A DNA stretch of 64,000 nucleotides from Niastella koreensis GR20-10 (lineage in GTDB: Bacteria > Bacteroidota > Bacteroidia > Chitinophagales > Chitinophagaceae), in NCBI RefSeq assembly GCF_000246855.1, contig NC_016609.1:124001-188000 (forward strand), read 5' to 3'. The position numbers and the translations under genes were made by a program. This document shows, piece after piece, positions 24,273 through 34,080 of this stretch (position 1 is its first letter; the number at the start of each line of letters is the position of its first letter). Under the pieces are notes generated by a model. The model searched no databases, had not been told where the DNA came from, and saw only the letters and a list, made by a program, of their open reading frames with translations.

Positions 24273-27245
24273 ATGGCAGATGTGAAAGTTAAAAGACCGT
24301 TACAATCGAAAGAAGAAAATGTTGTAACCGGTGTTGAAACAAATGAAGCGATACATGTGTTTGGGGCGAGGGTACATAATCTTAAGAATATTGACATTAG
24401 CATTCCTAAAAATAAACTGGTTGTAATCACAGGGATCAGTGGCAGTGGAAAATCTTCACTGGCATTTGATACTATTTATGCGGAGGGACAACGCCGTTAT
24501 ATGGAAAGCTTTGGGGCCTACGCCCGGCAGTTCATCGGCGATATGGAACGGCCCGATGTAGATAAGATTACAGGTTTATCGCCAGTTATTTCCATTGAAC
24601 AGAAGACCACAAATAAAAATCCACGTTCAACCGTTGGTACCATTACGGAAGTGTATGATTTCCTTCGGTTGTTGTATGCCCGCGTTGGGGAGGCTTACAG
24701 TTACAATACGGGGAAAAAAATGGTCAAGTTCAGCGAAGAAGAGATCGTTGATAATATTTATAAAAAGTTCAAAAACAAGAAGATAACCTTATTGGCTCCA
24801 TTGGTGCGTGGCCGTAAAGGCCACTATCGTGAGTTGTTTGAAGACATTCGCAAAAAGGGCTATCTGAAAGTGCGGGTTGATGGCGAAGTAAAAGACCTTG
24901 TTCCCAAAATGCAGGTAGATCGCTATAAGATCCACGATATAGAAGTGGTGATCGACCGCATGGCAGTAACAGATGATATGAAGGTGCGGCTAAGTCAGAG
25001 TGTGCAAAAGACATTGCAAATGGGTAAGGAGTTAATGTTCCTGTTAGTACACGATGCCGCTGTTACAAATACAAAAAACGGCAAGTTGAAGAATGATAAT
25101 TCCTCCCCCTCCACTGGAGGGGGCCGGGGGGAGGCCCTGGTTCAATATAGCCGCCAGTTAATGTGTGAAGACACTGGTATCAGTTATGAAGAACCTTCAC
25201 CCAATAGTTTTTCGTTTAACAGTCCATATGGCGCCTGCCCAACCTGTAAAGGCCTGGGTAATGTGTACCAGATAAGCATGGATGCGGTAATGCCCGATCA
25301 TTCACTTAGCATTAATGATGGTGGTATTGCCCCGTTAGGCGAAGAAAGGGATAACTATGTGTTCAGCCAGGTACAAAGGCTGGCGAAGAAAAACAAGTTC
25401 AGCCTGGATGTTCCAATAAAGGATATGCCGAAGAAAGCATTGAACCTGGTGCTGTATGGCAATGAAAACGGATCGGATGAAGAGCACCTGGATTTTGATA
25501 CCATCGAGGCCGATGCAAAATTATATACCGAAGAGTTTGAAGGGGTAGTACCACAATTGAAAAGATGGTTTGCAGCCAGTTCAAGTGATGCCATACGCCA
25601 ATGGACAGAACAGTTCATGCAATTGAAAACCTGTACTACCTGTAATGGCGCCCGGCTTAAAAAAGAAAGCCTGTGGTTTAAAGTAGATGAAAAGAATATC
25701 TCCGAGCTCAGTGAGTTCAATCTTGATAAACTGATGATCTGGTTCAAGGGGATCGAGAAAAGATTATCGAACAAGCAGAATGTTATTGCAAAAGATGTGT
25801 TAAAGGAAATTCGTGAGCGATTGCAATTCCTGCTGGATGTGGGATTGAATTATCTTACCCTCAACCGTTCCTCACGCACACTCAGTGGTGGTGAATCACA
25901 ACGCATCCGCCTGGCCACCCAGATAGGCTCACAGTTACAGGGCATTACTTATATCCTGGATGAACCGAGTATTGGTTTGCACCAGCGCGATAATATGCGT
26001 TTGATAGATGCATTGAAAAACCTGCGCAATATCGGTAATAGTGTACTGGTGGTTGAGCATGATAAGGATATTATGATGGCCGCCGATCACCTGGTTGATA
26101 TTGGCCCCAAGGCCGGCTTTCATGGCGGCAGGGTAGTGGCGCAGGGTGATCCTTATGCTTTGTTGAAACTGGATACGCTTACTTCTGCTTATCTGAATGG
26201 TAAACGTGAAATCGCGGTACCTAAAGAACGCAGAAAGGGTAATGGTAAAGTGCTTGAGCTCATTGGCGCCAACGGCAATAACCTGCAAAAGGTTACTGCT
26301 AAGTTCCCGTTAGGTAAATTAATTGTGGCAACCGGCGTAAGCGGCAGCGGAAAATCAACACTCATTATTGAAACGCTGTATCCCATTCTTAGCAAACATG
26401 CCTTTAACTCAAAAATGACGCCGCTTGAGTATAAGAGTATCAAGGGGCTTGAACATATTGATAAGGTAATTGAAATAGATCAGTCGCCTATTGGCCGTAC
26501 ACCACGCAGCAACCCGGCTACGTACTGTGGTTTCTTTACCGATATAAGAACATTGTTTGCATCGGTGCCTGAGGCAAAGATCCGCGGGTACAACGCCGGG
26601 CGTTTTTCGTTCAATGTAAAAAGCGGCCGTTGCGATGTGTGTGAAGGCGGGGGCATGCGGGTAATCGAAATGAACTTCTTACCCGATGTGTATGTACACT
26701 GCGAAAAATGCCAGGGCAAACGCTATAACCGCGAAACCCTTGAGATCAGGTATAAAGGAAAAAGCATCAGTGATGTGCTGGATATGACGGTTGATGATGC
26801 TGTTGAATTCTTCCAGAATGTACCTTACATCTACAGAAAGATCAAAGTGCTGCAGGAAGTAGGATTGGGCTATATAACACTGGGACAAAGCGCAGTTACT
26901 TTAAGCGGGGGAGAGGCGCAACGCGTAAAACTGTCTACCGAACTCTCGAAGAAAGATACCGGTAAAACATTTTACATCCTGGATGAACCTACAACCGGGT
27001 TGCATTTTGAAGATATTCAGCATTTACTGGATGTACTGAATAAACTGGTAGACCGTGGTAATACTGTACTGGTGATAGAGCATAATATGGATGTAATTAA
27101 AGTGGCCGATCACATCATTGACCTGGGGCCTGAAGGGGGCGATGGCGGCGGCCAGATCCTGTTTGAAGGAACCCCCGAAGATCTGTTGAAAGTAAAAGCA
27201 AGCCACACTGCTAAATTTTTAAAAGAAGAACTGAAGAAGAATTAG
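24273..27245 (+). CDS. uvrA: Excinuclease ABC subunit A
   Basis: DNA-damage recognition ATPase of nucleotide excision repair, 990 aa. Walker A motifs: GISGSGKS at residues 54-61 and GVSGSGKS near residue 690. Signatures: TLSGGESQRIRLATQIG and TLSGGEAQRVKLSTEL. The C-terminal zinc finger is intact (CDVCEGGG...CEKCQGKRYN). The first zinc module has GACPTC but its partner pair reads CEDTGISY, not CPxCGYS, so it is incomplete. Residues 277-288 (SSPSTGGGRGEA) are encoded by a G-rich palindromic repeat inserted in the linker before that module; homologues lack such a stretch to my knowledge. The frame is kept, so the protein should still be made. Confidence 0.96.
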   Translation: MADVKVKRPLQSKEENVVTGVETNEAIHVFGARVHNLKNIDISIPKNKLVVITGISGSGKSSLAFDTIYAEGQRRYMESFGAYARQFIGDMERPDVDKITGLSPVISIEQKTTNKNPRSTVGTITEVYDFLRLLYARVGEAYSYNTGKKMVKFSEEEIVDNIYKKFKNKKITLLAPLVRGRKGHYRELFEDIRKKGYLKVRVDGEVKDLVPKMQVDRYKIHDIEVVIDRMAVTDDMKVRLSQSVQKTLQMGKELMFLLVHDAAVTNTKNGKLKNDNSSPSTGGGRGEALVQYSRQLMCEDTGISYEEPSPNSFSFNSPYGACPTCKGLGNVYQISMDAVMPDHSLSINDGGIAPLGEERDNYVFSQVQRLAKKNKFSLDVPIKDMPKKALNLVLYGNENGSDEEHLDFDTIEADAKLYTEEFEGVVPQLKRWFAASSSDAIRQWTEQFMQLKTCTTCNGARLKKESLWFKVDEKNISELSEFNLDKLMIWFKGIEKRLSNKQNVIAKDVLKEIRERLQFLLDVGLNYLTLNRSSRTLSGGESQRIRLATQIGSQLQGITYILDEPSIGLHQRDNMRLIDALKNLRNIGNSVLVVEHDKDIMMAADHLVDIGPKAGFHGGRVVAQGDPYALLKLDTLTSAYLNGKREIAVPKERRKGNGKVLELIGANGNNLQKVTAKFPLGKLIVATGVSGSGKSTLIIETLYPILSKHAFNSKMTPLEYKSIKGLEHIDKVIEIDQSPIGRTPRSNPATYCGFFTDIRTLFASVPEAKIRGYNAGRFSFNVKSGRCDVCEGGGMRVIEMNFLPDVYVHCEKCQGKRYNRETLEIRYKGKSISDVLDMTVDDAVEFFQNVPYIYRKIKVLQEVGLGYITLGQSAVTLSGGEAQRVKLSTELSKKDTGKTFYILDEPTTGLHFEDIQHLLDVLNKLVDRGNTVLVIEHNMDVIKVADHIIDLGPEGGDGGGQILFEGTPEDLLKVKASHTAKFLKEELKKN
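25101..25134. repeat. G-rich palindromic repeat inside uvrA
   Basis: Perfect inverted repeat CCCCCTCCA-C-TGGAGGGGG (25105-25123) flanked by TCCT on one side and CCGGGGGGAGG on the other. It is far richer in GC than the surrounding gene. A related element lies in the macroglobulin gene at 38311-38342 in the opposite orientation, and both are translated into SSP(S)TGGGR-type peptides. Confidence 0.75.
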
Positions 27246-27284
27246 CTAATGTGATAATTCGATAATGAGATAATGTGATAATGA
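27245..27284. repeat. TAATGTGATAAT-type repeat after uvrA
   Basis: About four imperfect units of GATAAT(G/T) such as TAATGTGATAATTCGATAATG. It shares its opening bases with the repeat after thrA. Confidence 0.6.
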
Positions 27285-27299
27285 AATACAGTTTCGAGT

Positions 27300-27824
27300 A
27301 TGGAAAGAGTAATTATTGATATGGATGAGGTGATAGCCGATCCTATGGGCGCCATGATAACCTGGTACGAAAAGGAATACGGTTTAACAGTTGATCTTAC
27401 TAAAATGAAAGGCTCGTGGGTGCCCGGTTTTCCTGAACAGCACCAGCCACTGATCAGGGCGCGTTTGTTTGAACCCGGCTTTTTCAGGGACCTGCCGGTG
27501 ATGAAAGACAGTGTGGATGTGTTGAAGGAAATGAATAAACGGTATGAGATCTTTATCGTATCGGCAGCTACCGAGTTTCCCAATTCATTAAAAGATAAGT
27601 TGGACTGGCTGATGGAGCATTTCCCTTTCTTTACCTGGAAGCAGCTGGTGTTGTGTGGGGAAAAGCGAATGGTGTTTGGCGATCATATGATCGATGACCA
27701 TGTACGCCATCTGCAGCACTTTAACGGAAGGAAGCACCTGTTTACGGCAGCCCATAACATGGATATTTCCGGTTACGACCGAATCAACAGCTGGCAGGAT
27801 GCTGCAGCTATCTTCTTAAAATAA
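27300..27824 (+). CDS. 5'(3')-deoxyribonucleotidase (NT5C/HAD family)
   Basis: A 174-aa HAD-superfamily phosphatase of the 5'(3')-deoxyribonucleotidase type, which removes phosphate from (deoxy)nucleoside monophosphates. Motif I is VIIDMDEVIADPMG (residues 4-17) with the nucleophile aspartate in DxDEV; motif II is IFIVSAATEFPNS near residue 84; the C-terminal acidic motif is FGDHMIDDHVRHL near residue 126. Length matches the family. It starts 55 bp after uvrA, separated only by a short repeat, so it may be co-transcribed. The precise substrate is not predictable. Confidence 0.85.
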   Translation: MERVIIDMDEVIADPMGAMITWYEKEYGLTVDLTKMKGSWVPGFPEQHQPLIRARLFEPGFFRDLPVMKDSVDVLKEMNKRYEIFIVSAATEFPNSLKDKLDWLMEHFPFFTWKQLVLCGEKRMVFGDHMIDDHVRHLQHFNGRKHLFTAAHNMDISGYDRINSWQDAAAIFLK

Positions 27825-27895
27825 CGCTTAAGGCTTAACGCATAACGCTTAACGCAAATCCCATCATAATGAGGTGTTTGAGTTAAGCGTTATTT
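27824..27895. repeat. AACGCTTAA inverted repeat cluster
   Basis: Three direct copies of a (AT)AACGCTTAA unit at 27825-27856 and an inverted copy TTAAGCGTTATTTTTTTG at 27882-27899. Together they can fold into a hairpin ending in T7, so the element may also terminate the nucleotidase transcript. Confidence 0.6.
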
Positions 27896-27938
27896 TTTTG
27901 TATTTGCGTTCTGCGTTTAGGTTCGGCCTAAAAAAACA

Positions 27939-27969
27939 AGTAGCCGGCAATTGTTCATCGCCGGCTACT
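27939..27969 (-). terminator. Minus-strand terminator downstream of the 28199 gene
   Basis: Perfect ten-pair stem AGTAGCCGGC / GCCGGCTACT followed by U7 on the minus strand. It lies 230 bp past the nearest minus-strand stop (28199); the intervening 27970-28198 holds no ORF I can support. Confidence 0.7.
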
Positions 27970-28198
27970 GAGGATACTGGAATTAACCAGAAGAATTTTT
28001 CTAAAAGCCAATAAGCAAGCGCAGGGAAGTGATTAATAAAATCTTTGTGTTTCAGGGTACTTAAAAATAGGGAACGGATCAGGTTTTGACTCAACCGGAT
28101 ATATGGATTTTACTAATTTCCCCTGCAGCTTATTGGTTTATAAGTTGTGGTAGCAAAGAGCTTTTTGTGGTTGCAGATAACAGCAACCTGGAACCGAT

Positions 28199-28606
28199 TT
28201 ATTTAATGATCACCTGCCCGTTTTCGATACGCTCATCATCACTGAACACCTCGAACAGGTAATTGCCTTTTTCAATGTTGTCAATAACAGTGGTTTGCTT
28301 GCTTTTGATATTTGCCTGAGAAACCAGGTTTCCTGAAACGTCAAATAGAAACAGCTGGTATACTTTCCCCTCTAAACCACGCGCACTAAAGAACAAAGCA
28401 CTTTGATCGTCATTTTGAAACAACCTGATCTTATGCTTTTTGCTGGTAACCTGTTTTTGTACCAGGATAGTATCATTTGAGTAGGTGGGTACTGGTAATG
28501 GGCAACCGAAGGAGGTATGGGCGCCTGCCAACAACATCGCTATTGTAAGCAGCGCGGGTACGGTACGGACAATAAATGTACTTCCTACGGTATCAGTCGT
28601 GTTCAT
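28199..28606 (-). CDS. Secreted protein with C-terminal T9SS-like sorting domain (hypothetical)
   Basis: A 135-aa protein from the ATG at 28606 (MNTTDTVGSTFIVR); an upstream in-frame start at 28669 would place a repeat hairpin inside the gene. A hydrophobic segment (TVPALLTIAMLLAGAHTSFG) looks like a signal peptide. The remainder is one beta-rich domain: HKIRLFQNDDQSALFFSARG, KVYQLFLFDVSGNLV, TTVIDNIEKGNYLFEVFSDDE, ENGQVIIK. The ending resembles the type IX secretion C-terminal domain (ending in G-x-V-x-I/K), but without a passenger domain. It may be a stand-alone fold. Function unknown. Confidence 0.65.
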   Translation of the reverse strand: MNTTDTVGSTFIVRTVPALLTIAMLLAGAHTSFGCPLPVPTYSNDTILVQKQVTSKKHKIRLFQNDDQSALFFSARGLEGKVYQLFLFDVSGNLVSQANIKSKQTTVIDNIEKGNYLFEVFSDDERIENGQVIIK

Positions 28607-28620
28607 GGGTTCTATTGGGC

Positions 28621-28639
28621 TACCCGCCGAAGGCGGGTA
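28621..28639. repeat. CCCGCC-GAA-GGCGGG hairpin repeat
   Basis: Perfect eight-pair palindrome TACCCGCC-GAA-GGCGGGTA between two minus-strand genes. The P4 arm of the SAM riboswitch and the 34060-34130 spacer hold related GC-rich hairpins. It looks like a short dispersed palindromic element. Confidence 0.55.
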
Positions 28640-28695
28640 AAAGTTTTCAAAAAGGGTACGGATCAACAATATCTTGAATACGGAAAATGTAACTC

Positions 28696-29646
28696 TTAGA
28701 AATTAACCGGACAACGGGTTGAACTGTAATTGTTACCACCACGACCTAATCTGAAGCCTAATTTCACGTTAATTGAGAAGTAAGCATCATTGTTAGTAGC
28801 GGTACCTCTTTTATCACCGGGTTTGTAAGCGCCAAATACAGTTCCGCTCTTGTTTGCCATTCTTTGTGCCAGCTGAGCTTGCGCCAGTGACATATGAGCG
28901 TAAAACGTTTGCGGATCAACATAAGTTGTGCTTACGTCGTCGAGATAGTCGGTATTAGTAGTTCTGTGTAATAATTCGAGGCTCAGGTTTACTTTTTCGC
29001 TGAAGAAGTATTTAGCGCCTGCACCCAGCGTGTATTGAAATGCGGAGAGTTTGTACTCTTTGCGGCCAGGATATTCTGCGAATCCCTGTCCTTCGGTATG
29101 CAAAGGTTGCAGATCAACCCACTCACCTGTTAAAGGATCAGTACCTTGTGGCTTGAAGTGTAATAAGCCAATACCAACTACGCCATAGGGTCTCAGTCGT
29201 CCTACAACATCATTTGGATCGCCTTCAAGAAAAACGGTGGGATAAATTTCTGCCGCCAGCATAGCTTCGGTTATGCGCGAGCGAACATCTGAGTTACGGT
29301 TTTTGCGGGCTTCTTCAAGACCGCCTTTGCCTTTGATCAGCGCATCGTCGCCAGCCAGTGTACCTCTGTTCAATGCCAGTCTGAAACCCAGCCATTCGTT
29401 TGGTTGGTAGGTCAGGTAAGCGCCAAAGATAAACTTGGTTGCTGGGAAGTTATTGTCTTTAATAAACTTGGTACCCCTTCCGGCATTACCTCCGAGGTCA
29501 CTCAGAAGGTTTGTGGGTCCAACAGAAATGCCTGCCTCAAAAACGGAGGAACTTTCAGTATACTGGCCATAAGAAGAAATGCAGGAAACTGCACTCACCA
29601 GTAATAACAAGCTACACCTCCCTACAGAGTGTAAAATTTGTTTCAT
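28696..29646 (-). CDS. Outer-membrane beta-barrel protein (DUF6089-like)
   Basis: A 316-aa protein from the ATG at 29646 (MKQILHSVGRCSLLLLVSAVS); the open frame begins 17 codons earlier without a better start. The signal peptide ends near CISSYGQ. The mature part has SSVFEAGISVGPTNLLSDLGG near the N-terminus, then barrel strands (FIFGAYLTYQPNEWLGFRLALN, YGVVGIGLLHFKPQ, YTLGAGAKYFFSEKVNLSLELLHR, FSINVKLGFRLGR), and a C-terminal tail ending CPVNF. The pattern fits the DUF6089 group of Bacteroidota barrels, which recur near cell-envelope genes. No enzymatic motif is seen. Confidence 0.8.
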   Translation of the reverse strand: MKQILHSVGRCSLLLLVSAVSCISSYGQYTESSSVFEAGISVGPTNLLSDLGGNAGRGTKFIKDNNFPATKFIFGAYLTYQPNEWLGFRLALNRGTLAGDDALIKGKGGLEEARKNRNSDVRSRITEAMLAAEIYPTVFLEGDPNDVVGRLRPYGVVGIGLLHFKPQGTDPLTGEWVDLQPLHTEGQGFAEYPGRKEYKLSAFQYTLGAGAKYFFSEKVNLSLELLHRTTNTDYLDDVSTTYVDPQTFYAHMSLAQAQLAQRMANKSGTVFGAYKPGDKRGTATNNDAYFSINVKLGFRLGRGGNNYSSTRCPVNF

Positions 29647-29798
29647 GAGAATATCAGATTTAGTTTTCAGACGGTCTGGGAAAATATCCGGCGCCAAAAT
29701 AGTAAACGCCAGTCACACTTACAATAAACGCTGAATTGTTTGTTTTTTGTGTGCAGCCTTCAAAAAAAAATTCAAATAAGTGTTTTTATCCAGTGTTT

Positions 29799-30257
29799 TC
29801 AACTGATAACAGGTAGAAACATCTTAATATGCTGAATACCATCTTCCAAATAGATGTCGCTGCACTGTTGAAATCCCAGTGAAGTGTAGAAATTACGGAG
29901 GTAAAATTGCGCACCGATGGTTATCGTAGTTTTCCCGAAAACATCGTATGATGCACGAATGGAGTAATTCATTAGTAGTTTTCCTATACCGGCATGTCGT
30001 ACTTTCTGTGAAGTAACAACCCGTCCTATAGATGGTTCTTCATAGGCGATTCCTGCAGGTACTAACCGTGTGTAACCAGCCAGTAATTCATTTTGCCAGC
30101 ACATTACATGTACCGATACCTGATCTTTATCATCAGCATCCAGGAAAACACAATTTTGTTCCACCACAAATACTTCACTGCGCAGTTGCAGAATAGCGTA
30201 CAGCTCGTGCGGCGTAAGTTCGTTAAAAGACTTATGTATAAAGGTTAGTTGGTGCAA
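29799..30257 (-). CDS. elaA: GNAT acetyltransferase, ElaA family
   Basis: A 152-aa protein of the ElaA branch of the GNAT fold. LYAILQLRSEVFVVEQNCVFLDADDKD near the N-terminus is the ElaA hallmark; IGRVVTSQKVRHAGIGKLLM (about residue 77) carries the acetyl-CoA-binding V-x-x-x-x-R-x-x-G-I-G loop, and AQFYLRNFYTSLGFQQCSDIYLEDGIQHIKM closes the fold. Substrate unknown. It is transcribed from the same strand as rarA, 74 bp downstream of it, and may be co-transcribed. Confidence 0.9.
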   Translation of the reverse strand: MHQLTFIHKSFNELTPHELYAILQLRSEVFVVEQNCVFLDADDKDQVSVHVMCWQNELLAGYTRLVPAGIAYEEPSIGRVVTSQKVRHAGIGKLLMNYSIRASYDVFGKTTITIGAQFYLRNFYTSLGFQQCSDIYLEDGIQHIKMFLPVIS

Positions 30258-30331
30258 GCGATAATTGGTTATAGGTAAAGTGTTATATATAATATATCAG
30301 GCGTAGTAAGTTGTATGTATCAATTCATCTG

Positions 30332-31591
30332 CTAATACCCGTACTTTTCCCGCCACAGGTTCTTCAGGTATTTTCTCAGCTCTTCCTCCCGCGCATTTTT
30401 GCCGGGCGTATAAAAGGTGCGGCCGGTAAGTGGTGGCGGTAAATATTCCTGGCTGCTGAAATTTCCTTCATAATCGTGCGAATATTTATAGCCCTTCCCG
30501 TAATCGAGTTTTTTCATGAGGCCGGTGGGCGCATTGCGAATATGCAGGGGCACCGGTAAATCGCCGAGTTCACGAACGGCTGCCAGTGCTTCATTGATGG
30601 CCATGTAGGACGCATTGCTTTTGGGCGACGATGCCAGGTAAATGGCGCATTGCGATAGAATAATGCGTGCCTCGGGGTAACCAATTTTGTCAACGGCTTC
30701 AAAAGTGGCATTGGCCATTACCAGCGCAGTAGGATTGGCATTGCCAATATCTTCACTGGCCAGGATCAGCATGCGGCGGGCAATGAACTTTACATCTTCA
30801 CCGCCTTCTATCATTCTTGCCAGCCAGTAAACGGCGCCATTAGGATCGCTGCCGCGCATACTTTTAATAAAAGCAGAAATAATATCGTAGTGCTGTTCGC
30901 CGCTTTTATCGTACAGGGCAATGCGTTGCTGCGCAATTTCCATCACCGCTGCATCGGTTATAACAGCATGATCGCCCAGGGTATCCGCAACCAGCTCCAG
31001 CAGGTTCAATAATTTGCGGGCATCGCCACCTGAAATGGTAATGAGCGCGGCAGTTTCCTTCAGTTCGATGTATTTTTTCTGCAACTGCACATCTTTTACG
31101 ATGGCCTGTTGTAATAATTTGACCAGGCTTTCTTCCTGCAAAGGTTTTAATACATATACCTGGCAACGGCTGAGCAGCGCACTGTTCACTTCAAACGATG
31201 GGTTTTCGGTGGTGGCCCCAATAAGGGTAACAATTCCTTTTTCCACGGCGCCCAGCAGGGCATCCTGCTGTCCTTTATTAAAACGGTGTATTTCGTCAAT
31301 GAATAAGATGGCCCGCTCTTTATCTTTTGCTTCCGCTATTACTTCACGAACTTCTTTAACGCCTGAGCTGATGGCGCTGAGCGTATAAAAGGGAACCTGT
31401 AAAGTATGGGCAATAATGTTGGCGATAGTGGTTTTACCGGTGCCAGGCGGGCCCCATAAGATCATGGAGGGCACTTTTCCCTGGTCAATGGCTGTACGCA
31501 AAATGCTTCCTTTACCGGTAAGGTGTTCCTGTCCTGCCAGCTCATCCAACGTATTCGGGCGTAATCTCTCTGCAAGTGGTGTCGCTTCCAT
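30332..31591 (-). CDS. rarA: Replication-associated recombination protein A
   Basis: AAA+ ATPase of 419 aa (MgsA/RarA/WRNIP1 family) that acts at stalled replication forks with the clamp-loader fold. Walker [10 protein letters not shown] near residue 45, Walker [20 protein letters not shown] near residue 95, sensor 1 [20 protein letters not shown], and the tetramerisation domain with [22 protein letters not shown] and [16 protein letters not shown]. Length and order are typical. It is followed on the same strand by elaA and preceded by a small membrane protein gene. Confidence 0.95.
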   Translation of the reverse strand: MEATPLAERLRPNTLDELAGQEHLTGKGSILRTAIDQGKVPSMILWGPPGTGKTTIANIIAHTLQVPFYTLSAISSGVKEVREVIAEAKDKERAILFIDEIHRFNKGQQDALLGAVEKGIVTLIGATTENPSFEVNSALLSRCQVYVLKPLQEESLVKLLQQAIVKDVQLQKKYIELKETAALITISGGDARKLLNLLELVADTLGDHAVITDAAVMEIAQQRIALYDKSGEQHYDIISAFIKSMRGSDPNGAVYWLARMIEGGEDVKFIARRMLILASEDIGNANPTALVMANATFEAVDKIGYPEARIILSQCAIYLASSPKSNASYMAINEALAAVRELGDLPVPLHIRNAPTGLMKKLDYGKGYKYSHDYEGNFSSQEYLPPPLTGRTFYTPGKNAREEELRKYLKNLWREKYGY

Positions 31592-31621
31592 AAAAATAGC
31601 TTCTCAAGGTAGGAAATTTTT

Positions 31622-32134
31622 TTATGGCTTCTGGTCAAACTGGTCGTACCAGGTATTGATGGTGTTTTGGTAGATCGCCCGCCGCAATTTGAACATGCCG
31701 GCCAAAAAGATAAAATGTATGATGAAAATGGCCCATGCAATCAATACCATGGCGGCAATATAAAACCACGCGCCTTTGTTACTGCTGATGTTACTAAAAT
31801 CAAATACAAAGGGAACCATCCACCAGCAATTCACGATCTGGGCAAACAGGAAGGCGATCAGAATGAAATTAAGCAGGTACAGGATGTTGAACCAGCGCTT
31901 TTGTTTGGGCGAAAGCGGCACATCGGGGTAGTTGTAGTTGAGCATTGACAGGCCATGGTAAACGAAGATGAACACCAGGGCATACGCGATAATATTTATA
32001 ATGCCCACCCCGGCGTTTGCCTGGATAAAGATCTCGCGAAGCGAGAACATGCCTTTAAAGGCTACCAGTATTAATTGTACGATGCAAACGGTGCGAAATG
32101 CTTTCCAAAGTGTAGTAAGTCCTTTCATCCCCAT
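31622..32134 (-). CDS. Small four-helix membrane protein (hypothetical)
   Basis: A 170-aa protein (MGMKGLTTLWK; the second Met at 32128 is an alternative start). Four hydrophobic segments are visible: VCIVQLILVAFKGMF, IINIIAYALVFIFVYHGLSML, LYLLNFILIAFLFAQIVNCWW and FYIAAMVLIAWAIFIIHFIFLAGMF. There is no signal peptide or catalytic motif. It starts just after the aspS terminator and ends 30 bp before rarA. I do not recognise the family. Confidence 0.65.
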   Translation of the reverse strand: MGMKGLTTLWKAFRTVCIVQLILVAFKGMFSLREIFIQANAGVGIINIIAYALVFIFVYHGLSMLNYNYPDVPLSPKQKRWFNILYLLNFILIAFLFAQIVNCWWMVPFVFDFSNISSNKGAWFYIAAMVLIAWAIFIIHFIFLAGMFKLRRAIYQNTINTWYDQFDQKP

Positions 32135-32144
32135 ATTAATTAAA

Positions 32145-32172
32145 AAAGCCCTGACGGTACCGTCAGGGCTTT
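32145..32172 (-). terminator. Terminator of aspS
   Basis: Perfect 28-bp palindrome AAAGCCCTGACGGT / ACCGTCAGGGCTTT with an A run on one side, giving U6 on the minus strand, 20 bp past the aspS stop. Confidence 0.85.
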
Positions 32173-32191
32173 AAAATACTTCAAAAAAAGG

Positions 32192-34018
32192 TTATTGCAA
32201 ATTCAACTTTATCTGTAATTCCTCGAATTGTTTTTGATCGATGGCGCTTGGGGCGTCGAGCATAACGTCGCGGCCGCTGTTGTTTTTGGGGAAGGCAATA
32301 AAATCGCGAATGCTTTCGCTGCCGCCCATAATAGCGCACAACCGGTCGAACCCAAAGGCAATACCACCATGTGGGGGTGCCCCATATTCAAAAGCGCCAA
32401 GCAGGAAACCAAATTTGTGTGAGGCTTCTTCCTGGCTCATACCCAGTGCGGCGAACATTTTCTCCTGCAGGTCGCGCTGGAAAATACGGATGGAACCACC
32501 GCCAATTTCGTTCCCGTTCAACACCATGTCATACGCATTGGCTTTGATGTTAGCGTAAGGGTGTTTCAGGTATTCAGCCGCGTTCTCAATAACCGGGCTG
32601 TTTTTAATCATGATCTCAATCTGATCGGGCTTGGGTGAAGTGAACGGGTGGTGACGGGCTACCCAGCGATTGTCATCTTCGGCATATTCAAACAGCGGAA
32701 AGTCGAGCACCCACAGTAATTTAAACTCCTCTTTTTTACGCATGCCCAGGCGTTCGCCCATTTCCAGGCGCAGTTCGCTCATGGCTTTGCGGGTACGTTC
32801 TTCGGCGCCAGCCAAAATAAGCACCAGGTCGCCGGCTTTGGCGCCTGCTGCATCGGCAATGGCCTTCAGTTTATCTTCTGTAAAGAATTTGTCTACACTG
32901 CTTTTGTAAGTACCGTCCGCATTGCATTTAATGAATACCAATCCCTGCATCCCAATTTGCGGACGTTTCACCCATTCTGTAAGCTCGTCGGTTTGTTTGC
33001 GGGTGTATTCGGCGCAGCCGGGAACCGCAATGGCTACCACGGTTTCTGCATCGTTAAACACTTTAAAATCGGTGCCGGCCAGTAACTGACCGGTGGCGGG
33101 CAATTTGCCGTCTTTGGTGAAAGCCGATTTTATGTTGAGCAACTGCATGCCGAAACGAATGTCGGGTTTGTCGTTTCCGTACTGCCACATAGCTTCTTCC
33201 CAGCTCATGCGTTGCACTTTTTCGGTGATCTCGAGGCCTTTTACCGCTTTGAAAATGTGTTTTACCATGCCCTCAAACATATTCAGGATATCTTCCTGCT
33301 CTACAAAGCACATTTCACAGTCAATCTGGGTGAACTCGGGCTGGCGGTCGGCACGCAGGTCCTCATCGCGGAAACATTTTACCACCTGGTAGTACCGGTC
33401 GTAGCCGCTCACCATCAATAATTGTTTAAAGGTTTGCGGTGACTGCGGTAAGGCATAAAACTGACCCGGGTTCATGCGGGATGGCACCACAAAGTCGCGG
33501 GCGCCCTCGGGCGTTGATTTAATCAGGAAAGGCGTTTCGATATCCATGAACTGGTTATCGTGCAGGTAATTACGGGCAGCCCGGTTAACGGCATACCGCA
33601 ATTCCAGGTTCTTTTTTACCAGTCCGCGACGCAGGTCGAGGTAGCGGAACTTCATGCGCAGGTCATCGCCGCCATCGGTATCGTCCTGGATGGTGAAGGG
33701 CGGCGTGACCGATTTATTAAGAATGGTAAAAGATGTTATTTTGATCTCAATATCGCCGGTGGGAATATTGGGGTTCTTATTGCTGCGTTCATTCACCACA
33801 CCTATAGCTTGTATAACAAATTCGCGACCCAGTGGCTGCTGGTCTAGCTGACTGTTCAGTTCTTCACCCAGTAACAGCTGGGTAATGCCATAGCGGTCTC
33901 TCAGGTCGATAAAAGTGATACTACCAAACTTTCTGATGGTTTGCACCCAGCCGGCAAGCGTTACCTGTTGCCCCTGTTGTGCCATCCGTAATTCTCCACA
34001 GGTATGAGTTCTGTACAT
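32192..34018 (-). CDS. aspS: Aspartyl-tRNA synthetase
   Basis: Class II synthetase of 608 aa charging tRNA-Asp. The N-terminal anticodon-binding OB fold starts [12 protein letters not shown] with [23 protein letters not shown]. Motif 2 region is [25 protein letters not shown], and motif 3 is [27 protein letters not shown]. The bacterial-type insertion domain (GAD) lies between about residues 290 and 410. The length is typical of the bacterial enzyme. It lacks obvious co-transcribed partners and has its own terminator. Confidence 0.97.
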   Translation of the reverse strand: MYRTHTCGELRMAQQGQQVTLAGWVQTIRKFGSITFIDLRDRYGITQLLLGEELNSQLDQQPLGREFVIQAIGVVNERSNKNPNIPTGDIEIKITSFTILNKSVTPPFTIQDDTDGGDDLRMKFRYLDLRRGLVKKNLELRYAVNRAARNYLHDNQFMDIETPFLIKSTPEGARDFVVPSRMNPGQFYALPQSPQTFKQLLMVSGYDRYYQVVKCFRDEDLRADRQPEFTQIDCEMCFVEQEDILNMFEGMVKHIFKAVKGLEITEKVQRMSWEEAMWQYGNDKPDIRFGMQLLNIKSAFTKDGKLPATGQLLAGTDFKVFNDAETVVAIAVPGCAEYTRKQTDELTEWVKRPQIGMQGLVFIKCNADGTYKSSVDKFFTEDKLKAIADAAGAKAGDLVLILAGAEERTRKAMSELRLEMGERLGMRKKEEFKLLWVLDFPLFEYAEDDNRWVARHHPFTSPKPDQIEIMIKNSPVIENAAEYLKHPYANIKANAYDMVLNGNEIGGGSIRIFQRDLQEKMFAALGMSQEEASHKFGFLLGAFEYGAPPHGGIAFGFDRLCAIMGGSESIRDFIAFPKNNSGRDVMLDAPSAIDQKQFEELQIKLNLQ

Positions 34019-34080
34019 TCCTATATAATTTAAATAATCTGATAAGCTTTAGTGATAGCCCCGCATTTTGGTGCGGGTGG

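Noticed and set aside
27864..28094. 76-aa minus-strand frame
   Set aside because: Spans the terminator hairpin at 27939-27969 and the inverted repeat; no domain or signal.
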